A stretch of 24,071 nucleotides of DNA, from the NCBI GenBank assembly GCA_002431965.1, contig DJEW01000010.1:80131-104201 (forward strand). The letters run 5' to 3'. The position numbers and the translations under genes are program-made. The stretch comes from Clostridiales bacterium UBA5888 (lineage in GTDB: Bacteria > Bacillota > Clostridia > Oscillospirales > Oscillospiraceae). Shown in pieces: positions 1-8,265 of this stretch (position 1 is the stretch's first letter; every line of letters begins with the position of its first letter). The notes below the pieces were generated by a model. That model was not told where the DNA came from, did not search any database, and saw only the letters and a program-made list of their open reading frames with translations.

Positions 1-105
1 CAAGGCTTTCGACGGCGGTTTATCCGATTTGAGGCGGGCCTTGCCCCCTCAAGCTCCCCCGCGGCTCTCTTATCTGGCTTTAATGCTTTGTTTTTTGACA
101 GTCTC

Positions 106-151
106 AGAACGAGCGGGCATTCTGAACGAATGCCCGCCCGTTCTCCTTTTT
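106..151 (+). terminator. Rho-independent terminator of an upstream + strand gene
   Basis: Seventeen-base arms at 106-122 and 128-144 pair around a 5-base loop (TGAAC), with one A-C mismatch on the + strand, followed by CCTTTTT ending at 151. The T tract lies on the + strand side, so it most likely ends a gene before the window. The minus-strand aminotransferase gene ends just beyond it at 169. On the minus strand the mismatch becomes a G-U pair but no T tract follows, so two-way action is possible but weaker. Positions 1-105 hold no gene that I can support; there is only a small bulged GC hairpin at 31-50. Confidence 0.75.
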
Positions 152-168
152 AAACTTATGGCGGCGCT

Positions 169-1446
169 TTATTTCAGCAGCGCTTCAAGCGCGGCAAGTC
201 TCAGGCAGAGGCAGAAAATGCTCATCGCCTTGTCAAGCTCATCCACCGCGGGATAGGACGGCGCGATGCGGATGTTCGAATCGTCCGGGTCAACGCCGTA
301 GGGGTATGTCGCGCCTGCGCCGGTCATCACAACACCCGCCTCGCTGCACAGCGCGAGGGTGCGCCTGGCAAGACCGGGGTTAGTGTACACGGAGACAAAG
401 TATCCGCCGCGAGGATGCCGCCAGCGGGCAATGCCGAGAGGCGCGATCTCACCGTCGAGGTGGCGCAGCACGCACTCAAAGCGCGGCGCGAGGATGGCGG
501 CGTGCTTTTTCATCAGCGCGAGCGTGTGCGCCTTATCCTTGAGATAGCGCACGTGGCGGAGCTGATTGACCTTGTCATACGAGATTATCTGCGCGCCCAT
601 GAGCTTTTTGAGCCTTTCGAGGTTCGCCTGAGACGTGGCGAGCACGGATATGCCTGCGCCGGGGAAGGTTATCTTCGACGTGGAGGCAAACTCGTAAACC
701 ATATCGGGGCTGCCCGCTTCGCGGCAGAGCGTGAGAATATCGTCAAACGGCAGGAAGTCGCCGTCAAACTCATGCACACAGTAGGCGTTGTCCCACATGA
801 GCATAAAGTCCGGCGCGGCGGGCTTCATCGCGGCGATGCGGCGCACGGTCTCCGGAGAGTAGACGATGCCGTCGGGGTTTGAATATTTGGGCACGCACCA
901 CATCCCCTTGACCGCGGGATCGGTGATAAGCCGCTCGACCATGTCCATATCCGGACCGTTTTCGGTCATGGGAACGGTGATAAGCTCAAAGCCGAAGCTC
1001 TCGGTGATCTTGAAGTGGCGGTCATATCCCGGCGCGGGGCAGAGCCATTTCACCTTGTCCAGTTTGTGCCACGGCTTTTCAGCGTGATTGAGCCCATGCG
1101 TGAACGCCTTTGCGACGGTGTCGTACATCAGCTGCAGCGAGGCGCTGCCGCCGACAAGGCATTCCTCCGCCTTGCAGCCGAGAAGCTCCGCAAAAAGCGC
1201 CTTTGCCTCCGGCAGACCCGCAAGCTCGCCGTAGTTGCGCGCGTCGATGCCGCCGGATATGCAGTCCTCCGCCGTGGAGAGCACGGTGAGAATATCGCTC
1301 ACCATGTCAAGCTGCTCGCGCCCGGGCTTGCCGCGCGCCATATTGAGCTTGAGCTGCTGCGCCTTTGCAGCCTCAAAGCCGGCAAGGCAGAGCTCATGCT
1401 CGCGCACAAGCTCCACGCGGGTCATTTCGCTGTATTTCTTAGTCAT
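169..1446 (-). CDS. PLP-dependent aspartate-type aminotransferase (PF12897 group)
   Basis: The 425-residue cytosolic product is a fold-type I PLP transaminase of the PF12897 group, which includes Corynebacterium AspT and transfers amino groups between aspartate and 2-oxoglutarate. Visible landmarks are N190 in SNPDG, D219 and Y222 in WDNAY (pyridine nitrogen and O3' contacts), the Schiff-base lysine K258 in STSKITFPGAG, and R393 in NIRIAPSYP for the substrate carboxylate. The start at 1446 is chosen because GGAGGA stands 6 bases upstream; the frame stays open 21 codons further without a better site. It is the last gene of the minus-strand run, 34 bases after the DUF2804 gene. The family is sure; the exact amino-acid preference is inferred from the family. 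Confidence 0.9.
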   Translation of the reverse strand: MTKKYSEMTRVELVREHELCLAGFEAAKAQQLKLNMARGKPGREQLDMVSDILTVLSTAEDCISGGIDARNYGELAGLPEAKALFAELLGCKAEECLVGGSASLQLMYDTVAKAFTHGLNHAEKPWHKLDKVKWLCPAPGYDRHFKITESFGFELITVPMTENGPDMDMVERLITDPAVKGMWCVPKYSNPDGIVYSPETVRRIAAMKPAAPDFMLMWDNAYCVHEFDGDFLPFDDILTLCREAGSPDMVYEFASTSKITFPGAGISVLATSQANLERLKKLMGAQIISYDKVNQLRHVRYLKDKAHTLALMKKHAAILAPRFECVLRHLDGEIAPLGIARWRHPRGGYFVSVYTNPGLARRTLALCSEAGVVMTGAGATYPYGVDPDDSNIRIAPSYPAVDELDKAMSIFCLCLRLAALEALLK

Positions 1447-1480
1447 ACTAAATCCTCCGATATGTATTAAAAAAATAACT

Positions 1481-2506
1481 TTACCACTTGTTTTCGACCT
1501 TTTCGGCAAAGCCGGGAAAGTCCTTTACCTCGACGATGGTGCCGCCGTCAAGCACCGCTTTGCCTGTGAACATGCCGAACACCTGATGCTGGTCGGATTT
1601 GATGAGCTTTATGTCGGTGCACGCGGCGCGGTCAAGCACGGGAACAAAGTCCATCTCGAAGCGCCCGTCGTCGGATGTGAACGTCCATGGGGACATGAAA
1701 TCACGCTCGCTGCCGGGAATGTTGAACTTTACCTGGCTGAGCTTGTGCGCCCTGCCGTCGTAAAAGAGCGCGTTCTCGCTCGCGGCTGAGGTGTCGCCGA
1801 AGCCGTAGCCGATATTCCACCCGAACGGCACACCGCCGACATGGTAGGACGCGCTGCCCCAGTACCATGTGTTGCGGTATGTCCATACGCCGCGCCCCCA
1901 GTCGAGCACCGCAAAGCTGTCGGCGGGGTCGAACTCATAAAGGCGCGCGCCATATTTCACGCTGCCTTTGGCACGCATGCAGTTTATCTTCTGGTTATAG
2001 TAGAAGTGCCCGGGCTTATTAAAGGGGGTGCAGGTGACAATGCTGTCCTGCGGCTCGTCAAAAAGCTCTATACTCGCCAGAAGCGCGCCCTCAGGACCGA
2101 AATCATCCATGCGTGCAGTGAGCACGCGCTGCCCGCTGCCGTCGTTTTCAAAGCTGATGGAGTGCTTTCTGCCGCAGTGGCGCACATCGCCGTACCTGGA
2201 GGTCTCCGGCATGCCGACAGAGCCGAGCGGCATAAACGTCATCGGGCTTTTTGTAATTTCCCATCCCTCGGCAAAGTCGAGCAGGGAAATGGAATCAAGC
2301 CCCATATAGCCGTTGTCGTCCACAGTGAGGGCAAGGGCGAAGCGCCCATTGTTGACAAGATAATAGTCCCACTCCTTTATGCGCGCCTTCGGTGCTTTCA
2401 CCGCCTTGCGGCTGTATATGGGGAGGAGCGAGCGTGCCCATCCGGGCTCGGTGAGGTCACCCTGCGCGTTGAGCAGGGGTATCTCATGCGTTATTTCATG
2501 CTGCAT
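1481..2506 (-). CDS. DUF2804 family protein
   Basis: The 341-residue protein matches DUF2804, an uncharacterised bacterial family. Recognisable blocks are KEWDYYLVNN (44-53), FYYNQKINCMRAKGS (168-182), DWGRGVWTYRNTWYWGS (202-218) and FEMDFVPVLDR (283-293). The aromatic, glycine-rich, turn-rich pattern suggests an all-beta fold; I recall the family being compared with lipocalin/AttH-like barrels, which would fit binding of a hydrophobic ligand, but no ligand or catalytic site is visible. No signal peptide or membrane segment is seen. The start at 2506 follows an AAGGCGG-like site and lies 14 bases after the dnaC-like gene, so it is probably translated from the same mRNA. No function is assigned. 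Confidence 0.85.
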   Translation of the reverse strand: MQHEITHEIPLLNAQGDLTEPGWARSLLPIYSRKAVKAPKARIKEWDYYLVNNGRFALALTVDDNGYMGLDSISLLDFAEGWEITKSPMTFMPLGSVGMPETSRYGDVRHCGRKHSISFENDGSGQRVLTARMDDFGPEGALLASIELFDEPQDSIVTCTPFNKPGHFYYNQKINCMRAKGSVKYGARLYEFDPADSFAVLDWGRGVWTYRNTWYWGSASYHVGGVPFGWNIGYGFGDTSAASENALFYDGRAHKLSQVKFNIPGSERDFMSPWTFTSDDGRFEMDFVPVLDRAACTDIKLIKSDQHQVFGMFTGKAVLDGGTIVEVKDFPGFAEKVENKW

Positions 2507-2520
2507 GGTCTGACCGCCTT

Positions 2521-3519
2521 TCACGTTTTTCTGATCTGCCGTATATCGCGCCCGGCAAAGGGCACGCGCAGAAATTCCCCGAAAATGCGGGAGCATATCT
2601 GGGGGGTATATCTCCGTTCAAGCTCATCATCGGAGCAGTTTGTGCTGATGATCATCCGCTTTCCGCTGACAAGGCGGGTGTTGATGAGAGTATAGAGCGC
2701 GCTGACGGACATGGGGGTGTTCATCTCCGTGCCGAGATCGTCAAGGATCATCAGATCGCACTCGAGCATATTCTTCACACGCGCGGCGGCAGCCTGCCCC
2801 GCCTCGGTATCGCGGGAAAACTTCTGCTGCTCAAAGGCGTCCAGCGCGGCGGCGGCGGAGTCATAGCACACCGCGCAGCCTTTTTCCGCCACGGTGCGCG
2901 CGATGCAGGCGGAAAGATAGGTCTTTCCAAGCCCGGTGTCGCCCTGCAAAAGCAGATTGGAGCTGACGTTGGGAAAGCTCTCGGCAAAACGGCGGCAGAC
3001 CTCAAACACCTTGCCCATCGCCTCGCGCGGCACAACGCCGTAGCGCGGGTCGAGCTCGGAGGAGTAGAGCGAAAGATCAAAACGCTCAAAGCTCTCGCTG
3101 CCATGGCGCAGAAGAGTGCCCAGCTGATCCGTCACCTCGCGGTTATACGCGCGCACAAGGCAATCGCACATGCCCCCATCCGGCAGAGTGCCGGTGTCGC
3201 GGCACTTCGGACAGGAGTATATCTGCGCAAGGTAATCGCGCGCAAAGCCGTGCGACACGAGAAGCGCCTCGCGCCGCGCCTGCAGCGCAAGGTTGTCCCT
3301 TTCCAGCGCCGCAAGGCGCGCTTTCATGTCCGCGCTGCGTGCGAGAGTGATGCGCGCAAGCTCCACCATCTGCGCGCGTAGCCGCGCGTCAATATCCGCG
3401 ATCTCCGGCACGCGCCGGTATACAAGCGCCGTGCGCCGCTCCAGCTCGGCGGCGTTGCCGGCACGAAGCCGCTCCAGCGCGCCGCGTGCGCGGGCGAGGA
3501 GCTTTCCGTCATAGGTCAT
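2521..3519 (-). CDS. dnaC: DnaC/DnaI-like helicase loader ATPase
   Basis: The 332-residue AAA+ ATPase resembles DnaI/DnaC proteins that load the replicative helicase at origins and restarted forks. An N-terminal helical region (1-95) is followed by a zinc-ribbon-like cluster C103-P-K-C106 and C118-D-C120. The ATPase then shows Walker A GDTGLGKT (193-200), Walker B LMILDD (256-261), a sensor 1 region around IISTN (290-294) and an arginine-finger region near R310-R311. The zinc-ribbon plus AAA+ order matches DnaI rather than transposon IstB, and no transposase is adjacent. The start at 3519 has AAAGGG 7 bases upstream. It follows the dnaD-like gene, and the 70-base gap between them holds a large hairpin. 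The symbol follows common clostridial annotation; dnaI would be equally apt. Confidence 0.88.
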   Translation of the reverse strand: MTYDGKLLARARGALERLRAGNAAELERRTALVYRRVPEIADIDARLRAQMVELARITLARSADMKARLAALERDNLALQARREALLVSHGFARDYLAQIYSCPKCRDTGTLPDGGMCDCLVRAYNREVTDQLGTLLRHGSESFERFDLSLYSSELDPRYGVVPREAMGKVFEVCRRFAESFPNVSSNLLLQGDTGLGKTYLSACIARTVAEKGCAVCYDSAAAALDAFEQQKFSRDTEAGQAAAARVKNMLECDLMILDDLGTEMNTPMSVSALYTLINTRLVSGKRMIISTNCSDDELERRYTPQICSRIFGEFLRVPFAGRDIRQIRKT

Positions 3520-3539
3520 AAATAAGCCCTTTCTTCAGC

Positions 3540-3588
3540 GCGGCGCCGCAAATGCGCCGGTCGTTCCTGCCGCATTATGCGGCGCCGC
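3540..3588 (-). repeat. Large GC-rich hairpin between the dnaD-like and dnaC-like genes
   Basis: The arms 3540-3556 and 3571-3588 pair over 17 bases with one bulged base, both carrying GCGGCGCCGC, around a 14-base loop. In the minus-strand transcript it lies after the dnaD-like stop codon and about 20 bases before the dnaC-like start. No T tract follows, so it is not a standard terminator. It may protect the upstream message or set the ratio of the two products (inference). Its right arm contains a palindrome that recurs near 23970. Confidence 0.7.
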
Positions 3589-3589
3589 C
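3563..3589 (+). repeat. Palindromic intergenic repeat, copy 1
   Basis: This 27-base segment matches the minus strand of 23964-23990 at 24 of 27 positions, including an identical 17-base core, TGCCGCATTATGCGGCG. Both copies lie between or after genes. Two copies in 24 kb suggest a small dispersed repeat family, but two copies alone do not establish one. Confidence 0.5.
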
Positions 3590-4552
3590 TTATATCTTAT
3601 CCAGAAGAGAATCCAGACCTTCAAAGTCCGCCGGGCGGCTGCCGCGCGGCGCGGACTTGCCCGGCGCGCTCTTCTGGCGCTGGCGGCCGTCCTTTTCCTC
3701 GATATCGCGCGGGGTGAACAGCCCCTTCTCCTTCCAGCTGAGGATTATCCTGTTCATATAGCTCCACCGGAGAGAGCCGGTGTTCGTGACTGTGCGGTCA
3801 TAGGCGATGGCGATGCTGTCCGGACCAAAGCCCATGTCGAGCCAGGAGGAGATATACTCGCTCTCCGTCTTTGTCGGCTCGCGCCCGGCAATGCCCATAA
3901 CGGCGCATACCTGCGCGGCAGTGCTGCGGCGTGCGTCATCCGCACGGATGAATTCCTCCGCCTGCTCCACGGTCATGATCTCGCGGTTGACCCAGAAGTA
4001 CGCCTCCTTTTGAATGGCGCGGGCACTGGGGCGGCGCTGTGTGCCGTAGCGCCGGGTATACTGCTTGGCGCAGTGGTTGATCAGCAGCATTATCACGTCC
4101 GCCGGCATGCCGAGATAGTCATATATCCCGAAGAGCGTTTTCATGTCCACGCTGCTCAGCGCGCGCCCCATGACCTTTGACGCTTCCGCAATGATCGCCG
4201 CAAACTCCCCGTCCTCGCGGCTGCGCCGGACAAGATCCTCCGCCCGGTATTCCGGCATTTCCTCCGCCGGAGCGGGAGGGATGCGCGCGCCGGATGCGGC
4301 GGGAGACGGAGATGCCGGTACTTCCGGACGCGCCGCCGGAACCGCCCCGGCAAGACCGAGCCGGTGAAGCTTCTCGTCCGCCGCCTCGATCTCGCGCAGG
4401 GTGCGGCAGAGGTCGCGCGCGGCGCGCTCGCAGTCGGCTTCGCCGGTGCGCAGGCGGTATATGTACAAAAGCGCGACGTCGCCGTCGTGCGCGGCGATGA
4501 GCCTGTCCGCGATCTGCGCCGGTATGAAATTGCCCGATCCGCTCTCTGACAT
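3590..4552 (-). CDS. DnaD-domain replication protein
   Basis: The 320-residue protein has two DnaD/DnaB_2 C-terminal-like domains, at about 112-200 and 208-280. The second ends in the family's YxxxI...W signature, seen as YMNRIILSW (265-273). Residues 1-65 form a short helical N-terminal domain, and 70-100 is a Pro/Ala linker. In Bacillus, DnaD and DnaB remodel DNA and help DnaI load helicase; the dnaC-like gene directly downstream supports the same pairing here. The tail (285-310) is basic and low in complexity. The start at 4552 is the first codon of the run. Its AGGAG lies about 12 bases upstream, a little long. A good promoter is visible at 4610-4638. Whether it acts as DnaD, DnaB or both is not decidable by eye. 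Confidence 0.88.
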   Translation of the reverse strand: MSESGSGNFIPAQIADRLIAAHDGDVALLYIYRLRTGEADCERAARDLCRTLREIEAADEKLHRLGLAGAVPAARPEVPASPSPAASGARIPPAPAEEMPEYRAEDLVRRSREDGEFAAIIAEASKVMGRALSSVDMKTLFGIYDYLGMPADVIMLLINHCAKQYTRRYGTQRRPSARAIQKEAYFWVNREIMTVEQAEEFIRADDARRSTAAQVCAVMGIAGREPTKTESEYISSWLDMGFGPDSIAIAYDRTVTNTGSLRWSYMNRIILSWKEKGLFTPRDIEEKDGRQRQKSAPGKSAPRGSRPADFEGLDSLLDKI

Positions 4553-4609
4553 GGGAAAACATATCTCCTGAAAAAATGTGACTTAAATGTAAAAGTAACT
4601 ACGCAGGTA

Positions 4610-4638
4610 ATTATAGCATTATTTTTTTCTTGTCGCAA
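4610..4638 (-). promoter_or_regulatory. Sigma-A-type promoter of the dnaD-dnaC-DUF2804-aminotransferase run
   Basis: Read on the minus strand, TTGCGA (4633-4638) and TATAAT (4610-4615) are separated by 17 bases, and TGC directly before the -10 gives an extended -10. The box order points toward the dnaD-like start at 4552. Its -35 shares three bases with the -35 of the opposite promoter. Confidence 0.75.
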
Positions 4639-4659
4639 TAGGAATAAATGTGCTATAAT
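4630..4659 (+). promoter_or_regulatory. Sigma-A-type promoter of the U32-maf-mreCD-pbp2 run
   Basis: TTGTCG (4630-4635) and TATAAT (4654-4659) are separated by 18 bases, with TGC directly before the -10. It lies about 74 bases before the U32 start at 4733. The -35 overlaps that of the minus-strand promoter, so two polymerases could not bind fully at once. Confidence 0.75.
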
Positions 4660-4732
4660 GCACGATGTATAACTACGATAACAGCAAATTATGCAAGCTG
4701 TAAGAGAAACACGACACAGAGGAAATGGTGTA

Positions 4733-6817
4733 ATGCTTGAGCTTCTTTCTCCCGCAGGTTCTCCGGAGGCCGTCATTGCCGCGGTACAGAACGGCGCGGA
4801 TGCGGTTTATCTCGGAATGGGCGACTTCAACGCCCGCCGCGGCGCGAAGAATTTTACAAATGAGGAATTTGAAAAAGCGGTGACCTACTGCCGTGTACGC
4901 GGGTGCAAGGTCTATGTCACGCTCAACACGCTCGTCAACGACAGGGAGATCGGCGCGGCGGTGGACGATGCGCGCCTTGCGTCCTCGTGCGGCGCGGACG
5001 GGATTATCATTCAGGATCTGGGGCTTATCTCGGCGATACGCCGCGCCCTGCCGGACATTCCCCTCCATGCGAGCACGCAGATGAGCATCCACAACCTCGC
5101 CGGCGTGCAGGCGGCGGCGGAGATGGGGCTGACGCGCGCAGTGCTTGCGCGCGAGCTGAGCCTTGAGGAGATAAAATACATTTCGAAAAACGCTCCAATA
5201 GAGACGGAGATATTCGTCCATGGCGCGCTGTGCTTCTGCCATTCCGGGCAGTGTTATATGTCCAGCCTTATCGGACGGCGCAGCGGCAACCGCGGCATGT
5301 GTGCGCAGCCGTGCCGCATGCAGTATTCCCTCGGCGGGCGCATGGACGATTACCCGATGTCGCTGAAGGATAACTGCCTTGTCGACAGGCTCGGCGAGAT
5401 CGAGGAGGCGGGCGTCGCCTGCGTGAAGATAGAAGGGCGCATGAAGCGCCCGGAATACACCGCCATCGTCACTGGGATATATTCCAAGGCGCTCCGGGAG
5501 CACCGCCAGCCCACCCCGGAGGAGATGACCATGCTGACAAAGGCGTTTTCACGCCAGGGGTTCACGCAGGGGTACTTCAACGGCGACAGGAAGGATATGT
5601 TCGGCGTTCGCGGCGAGCCGGAGGAGGGCACGGAGAAGATATTCGCCGTCGCCCGACGCGCTTATGCCGACGGTGAGCTTCGGCGCGTGCCCGTGCATTT
5701 TTACACCGTCGCCGAGAAGGGCGAGAGAATAAAGGCGATCGCCTTTGACGACGAGGGGCACAGAGCAGTGACCTACGGTCCCGTGCCGGAAAAGGCGAAG
5801 CGGCAGGGGCTGACGGACGGGTATCTTGTCGAGCAGATGTTCAAAACCGGCGGCACGCCGTATAACTGCGTGGAAAACAAGGCGAAGACCGACCCGGGGC
5901 TGTATCTTGCCGCGGCGGAGATAAACGAGCTTCGGCGCAAGCTCATATCCGAGCTTTCCGCCCAGCGCGCCGCCCCGCCGACACGGCGCAGCCTTGAGCT
6001 GCCCGCGCCGCCGAAGAACGTTCCCACCGTGGCGGACCCGAAGCTTATCATGCAGGTGCGCACGGCGGAGCAGCTGACAAGAGAGCTTGCCGACCTGCGC
6101 CCGGCATACATATACGTGCCGGCAATGATAATGGCGGCAGAGCCGAAGCTTGTGCTGCCGTTTGTGGAAAAGGGCGCCGTGCCCGTGGCGGTGCTGCCGA
6201 GGATAGTGAACGACGCGCAGATGAAAGAGGTCTACGCCACGCTCCAGAAGCTTTTTGATTACGGCGTGAACGAGGCGCTTGTAGGCAATCTCGGGCAGGT
6301 CGTGATGGCGAGGAGCGCCGGGATGAAGCTGCGCGGAGACTTCGGGCTGAATGCTTTCAACTCCTACACGCTTGAAATGCTCAACGACATGGGCTTTTTG
6401 TCCGCCACGGCGTCATTTGAGCTGCGCATCGCGCAGATAAAGGACATGGCAAAGCCTTTGGATACCGAGCTTATCATCTACGGGCGGCTGCCGCTGATGG
6501 TGTCCGACCAGTGCATAATAAAAGAGAGCGCAGGGCGCTGCGCCTGCCAGACCCCCGCGCAGATGGCGGACCGTATGGGTTCCGTGTTCCCGGTGGTGAA
6601 GGAATACGGCTGCCGCAACGTGGTGTATAATGCGCATAAGCTCTATCTTGCGGACAAGAAGGAGGACCTTTACTCTGCGGGACTGTGGGGGCTGAGAATG
6701 ATGTTCACGACCGAGAGCGCGAGAGAGTGCGTGGAGGTCGCCAAGGGACATATGGGGCTTTCCGACTATAAGCCCAACGTTCTGACAAGAGGACTTTACT
6801 ACAGAGGAGTTGACTGA
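4733..6817 (+). CDS. U32 peptidase-family protein, probable RNA hydroxylase type
   Basis: The 694-residue protein has the U32 signature from E159 through HGALCFCHSGQCYMSS to C190 and C194, and the second conserved block VKIEGRMKRPEY (231-242). Although called peptidases, characterised relatives (RlhA; TrhP) hydroxylate 23S rRNA or tRNA wobble uridine with prephenate, and clustered cysteines are thought to hold an Fe-S centre; C167/C169, C174, C190 and C194 fit. The N-terminal half is a TIM-barrel-like U32 core. A C-terminal half of about 300 residues, after a proline-rich join near 430-440, looks like a second barrel with its own cysteines (DQCIIKESAGRCACQ). The start at 4733 is chosen because AGAGGAAA precedes it; an open frame begins 14 codons earlier without such a site. 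Its stop overlaps the maf start. Confidence 0.87.
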   Translation: MLELLSPAGSPEAVIAAVQNGADAVYLGMGDFNARRGAKNFTNEEFEKAVTYCRVRGCKVYVTLNTLVNDREIGAAVDDARLASSCGADGIIIQDLGLISAIRRALPDIPLHASTQMSIHNLAGVQAAAEMGLTRAVLARELSLEEIKYISKNAPIETEIFVHGALCFCHSGQCYMSSLIGRRSGNRGMCAQPCRMQYSLGGRMDDYPMSLKDNCLVDRLGEIEEAGVACVKIEGRMKRPEYTAIVTGIYSKALREHRQPTPEEMTMLTKAFSRQGFTQGYFNGDRKDMFGVRGEPEEGTEKIFAVARRAYADGELRRVPVHFYTVAEKGERIKAIAFDDEGHRAVTYGPVPEKAKRQGLTDGYLVEQMFKTGGTPYNCVENKAKTDPGLYLAAAEINELRRKLISELSAQRAAPPTRRSLELPAPPKNVPTVADPKLIMQVRTAEQLTRELADLRPAYIYVPAMIMAAEPKLVLPFVEKGAVPVAVLPRIVNDAQMKEVYATLQKLFDYGVNEALVGNLGQVVMARSAGMKLRGDFGLNAFNSYTLEMLNDMGFLSATASFELRIAQIKDMAKPLDTELIIYGRLPLMVSDQCIIKESAGRCACQTPAQMADRMGSVFPVVKEYGCRNVVYNAHKLYLADKKEDLYSAGLWGLRMMFTTESARECVEVAKGHMGLSDYKPNVLTRGLYYRGVD

Positions 6818-7392
6818 TGGCTGTTATACTCGCTTCCGGCTCTCCCAGACGCAGAGAGCTGATGGAAATGCTGAAGGTAAAAGAGCTGAAGATAATCCCC
6901 GCCAAGGGGGAGGAGCGCCCGCCGGAGGGCGCAGGACCGGAGGAGACCGTGAAGGCGCTCGCCCGCGCGAAGTGCGCGGAGGTCGGCGCGCTCGCTGCGG
7001 CGGGGGACACCGTCGTCGCGGCGGACACGATAGTGTGGTTTGACGGCAGGATTTACGGCAAGCCGCACTCCGCGCAGGAGGCGTTTGATATGCTCTCGGT
7101 GCTATCCGGCGCAACGCATGAGGTCTATACCGGCGTGGCGGTGCTCGCCGGAGGCGAGATGCACGTCGAGGCGGAGCGCACGCTCGTGCATTTCCGGGAA
7201 ATAGCGCCGGAGGAGATACGCGCCTATATCGCCACGGGCGAGCCGATGGACAAGGCGGGCGCTTACGGCGCGCAGGGGCGCGGCGCGGTGTTCGTGCGCG
7301 GCATCGATGGGGACTTTTTCAATGTGATGGGTCTGCCGCTGTGCAGACTGGACGCAATGCTCAAACGCACGGGCATGGAGCTTATTGGCTGA
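6817..7392 (+). CDS. maf: Maf-family nucleoside triphosphate pyrophosphatase
   Basis: The 191-residue Maf protein is expected to hydrolyse non-canonical or pyrimidine NTPs (dTTP/UTP) to the monophosphate plus pyrophosphate, as a house-cleaning enzyme linked to septum and cell-shape loci. The motifs are present in order: ASGSPRRREL (6-15), catalytic D70 in AADTIV, GKP (81-83), HEVYTG (101-106) and DKAGAYGAQG (145-154). The length is normal. The start overlaps the U32 stop by one base (TGATG), which indicates translational coupling. In many Firmicutes maf sits before radC-mreB-mreC; here it is followed directly by mreC. Confidence 0.95.
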   Translation: MAVILASGSPRRRELMEMLKVKELKIIPAKGEERPPEGAGPEETVKALARAKCAEVGALAAAGDTVVAADTIVWFDGRIYGKPHSAQEAFDMLSVLSGATHEVYTGVAVLAGGEMHVEAERTLVHFREIAPEEIRAYIATGEPMDKAGAYGAQGRGAVFVRGIDGDFFNVMGLPLCRLDAMLKRTGMELIG

Positions 7393-7422
7393 AGCGCAGG
7401 TCTATAAGGGAGTGGTCGCTCT

Positions 7423-8265
7423 TTGAAGGAATACTTGAAGAAAAACGGAATACGCATCGGCATCATCGTCATTGCCGTCGCCATTATAATCGCGTTCAGC
7501 TCCGCTGCGCGCAGCGGGGAGATCAGCTTTTTGCAGAACGCCACGGGCGTGCTGGAAGCGCCGATAAAAAAGGTGCTTAGCTCTACGGTCAACTGGTTTG
7601 ACACGATATACGGCTACCTTTACAAATACGATTCCCTGCAGGCGGAGAACGAATCGCTCCGTTCGCAGCTTGCCGACGCGCAGCAGTCCGCGCGTGACGG
7701 TATCGCCGCCTCGGAGGAGAACACCCGCCTCAGAGAGCTTTTGAACCTGCGCGAGAAGCACACGGACTATGAGATGGAGTCGTGCAAGGTGGTTCTCTGG
7801 TCGTCGTCGAACTGGTCAAGCTCGTTCACGATAAGCAAGGGACGCAGCAGCGGCATCGAGCTCAACGACCCTGTCGTGACGGAGTACGGCGTTGTCGTGG
7901 GTCAGGTGACGGAGCTTGGCGAGACCTGGGCGACGGTCAGCACGGTTATTGATGTTGACATGTCCATCGGCGCGTATGTCGGGCAGTCCGGCTCGTCCGG
8001 AATGTCCGTGGGCGAATTTGCGCTGATGAAGAAGAAGGAAGCAAAGCTCACGTTCCTTGCCGAGGGCGCGCAGATATTCGTCGGGGACGAGGTGCTTACC
8101 TCCGGCTCGGGCGGGGCGTTCCCGGCGGGGCTGCTGATAGGAACGATCACCAACGTCCAGACCGAGGCCGGCGGACAGGTGGAATACGGCATCATCAAGC
8201 CCGAGTGCAGCTTCGACACTCTTGTGCAGGTCTTCGTCATAAAAAGCTATGAAGTGGTGGAATGA
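7423..8265 (+). CDS. mreC: Rod shape-determining protein MreC
   Basis: The 280-residue protein has the MreC layout: a short cytoplasmic start, one membrane helix (about 11-27), a coiled coil (about 66-110, heptads rich in L, E and R) and an extracytoplasmic beta domain with the conserved VVVGQV and LTFLAEGAQIFVGDEVLTSG regions. MreC bridges the cytoskeletal and membrane elongasome parts to PBP2. The start is TTG at 7423; AAGGGAG stands 9 bases upstream and no ATG or GTG in frame is better placed. It begins 30 bases after maf and its stop overlaps mreD by 4 bases (ATGA). No mreB is adjacent. Confidence 0.93.
   Translation: MKEYLKKNGIRIGIIVIAVAIIIAFSSAARSGEISFLQNATGVLEAPIKKVLSSTVNWFDTIYGYLYKYDSLQAENESLRSQLADAQQSARDGIAASEENTRLRELLNLREKHTDYEMESCKVVLWSSSNWSSSFTISKGRSSGIELNDPVVTEYGVVVGQVTELGETWATVSTVIDVDMSIGAYVGQSGSSGMSVGEFALMKKKEAKLTFLAEGAQIFVGDEVLTSGSGGAFPAGLLIGTITNVQTEAGGQVEYGIIKPECSFDTLVQVFVIKSYEVVE

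Noticed and set aside
2521..3519. IstB transposition helper
   Set aside because: It has the DnaI-like zinc-ribbon and adjacent dnaD-like gene, and no IstA transposase or terminal repeats are nearby.
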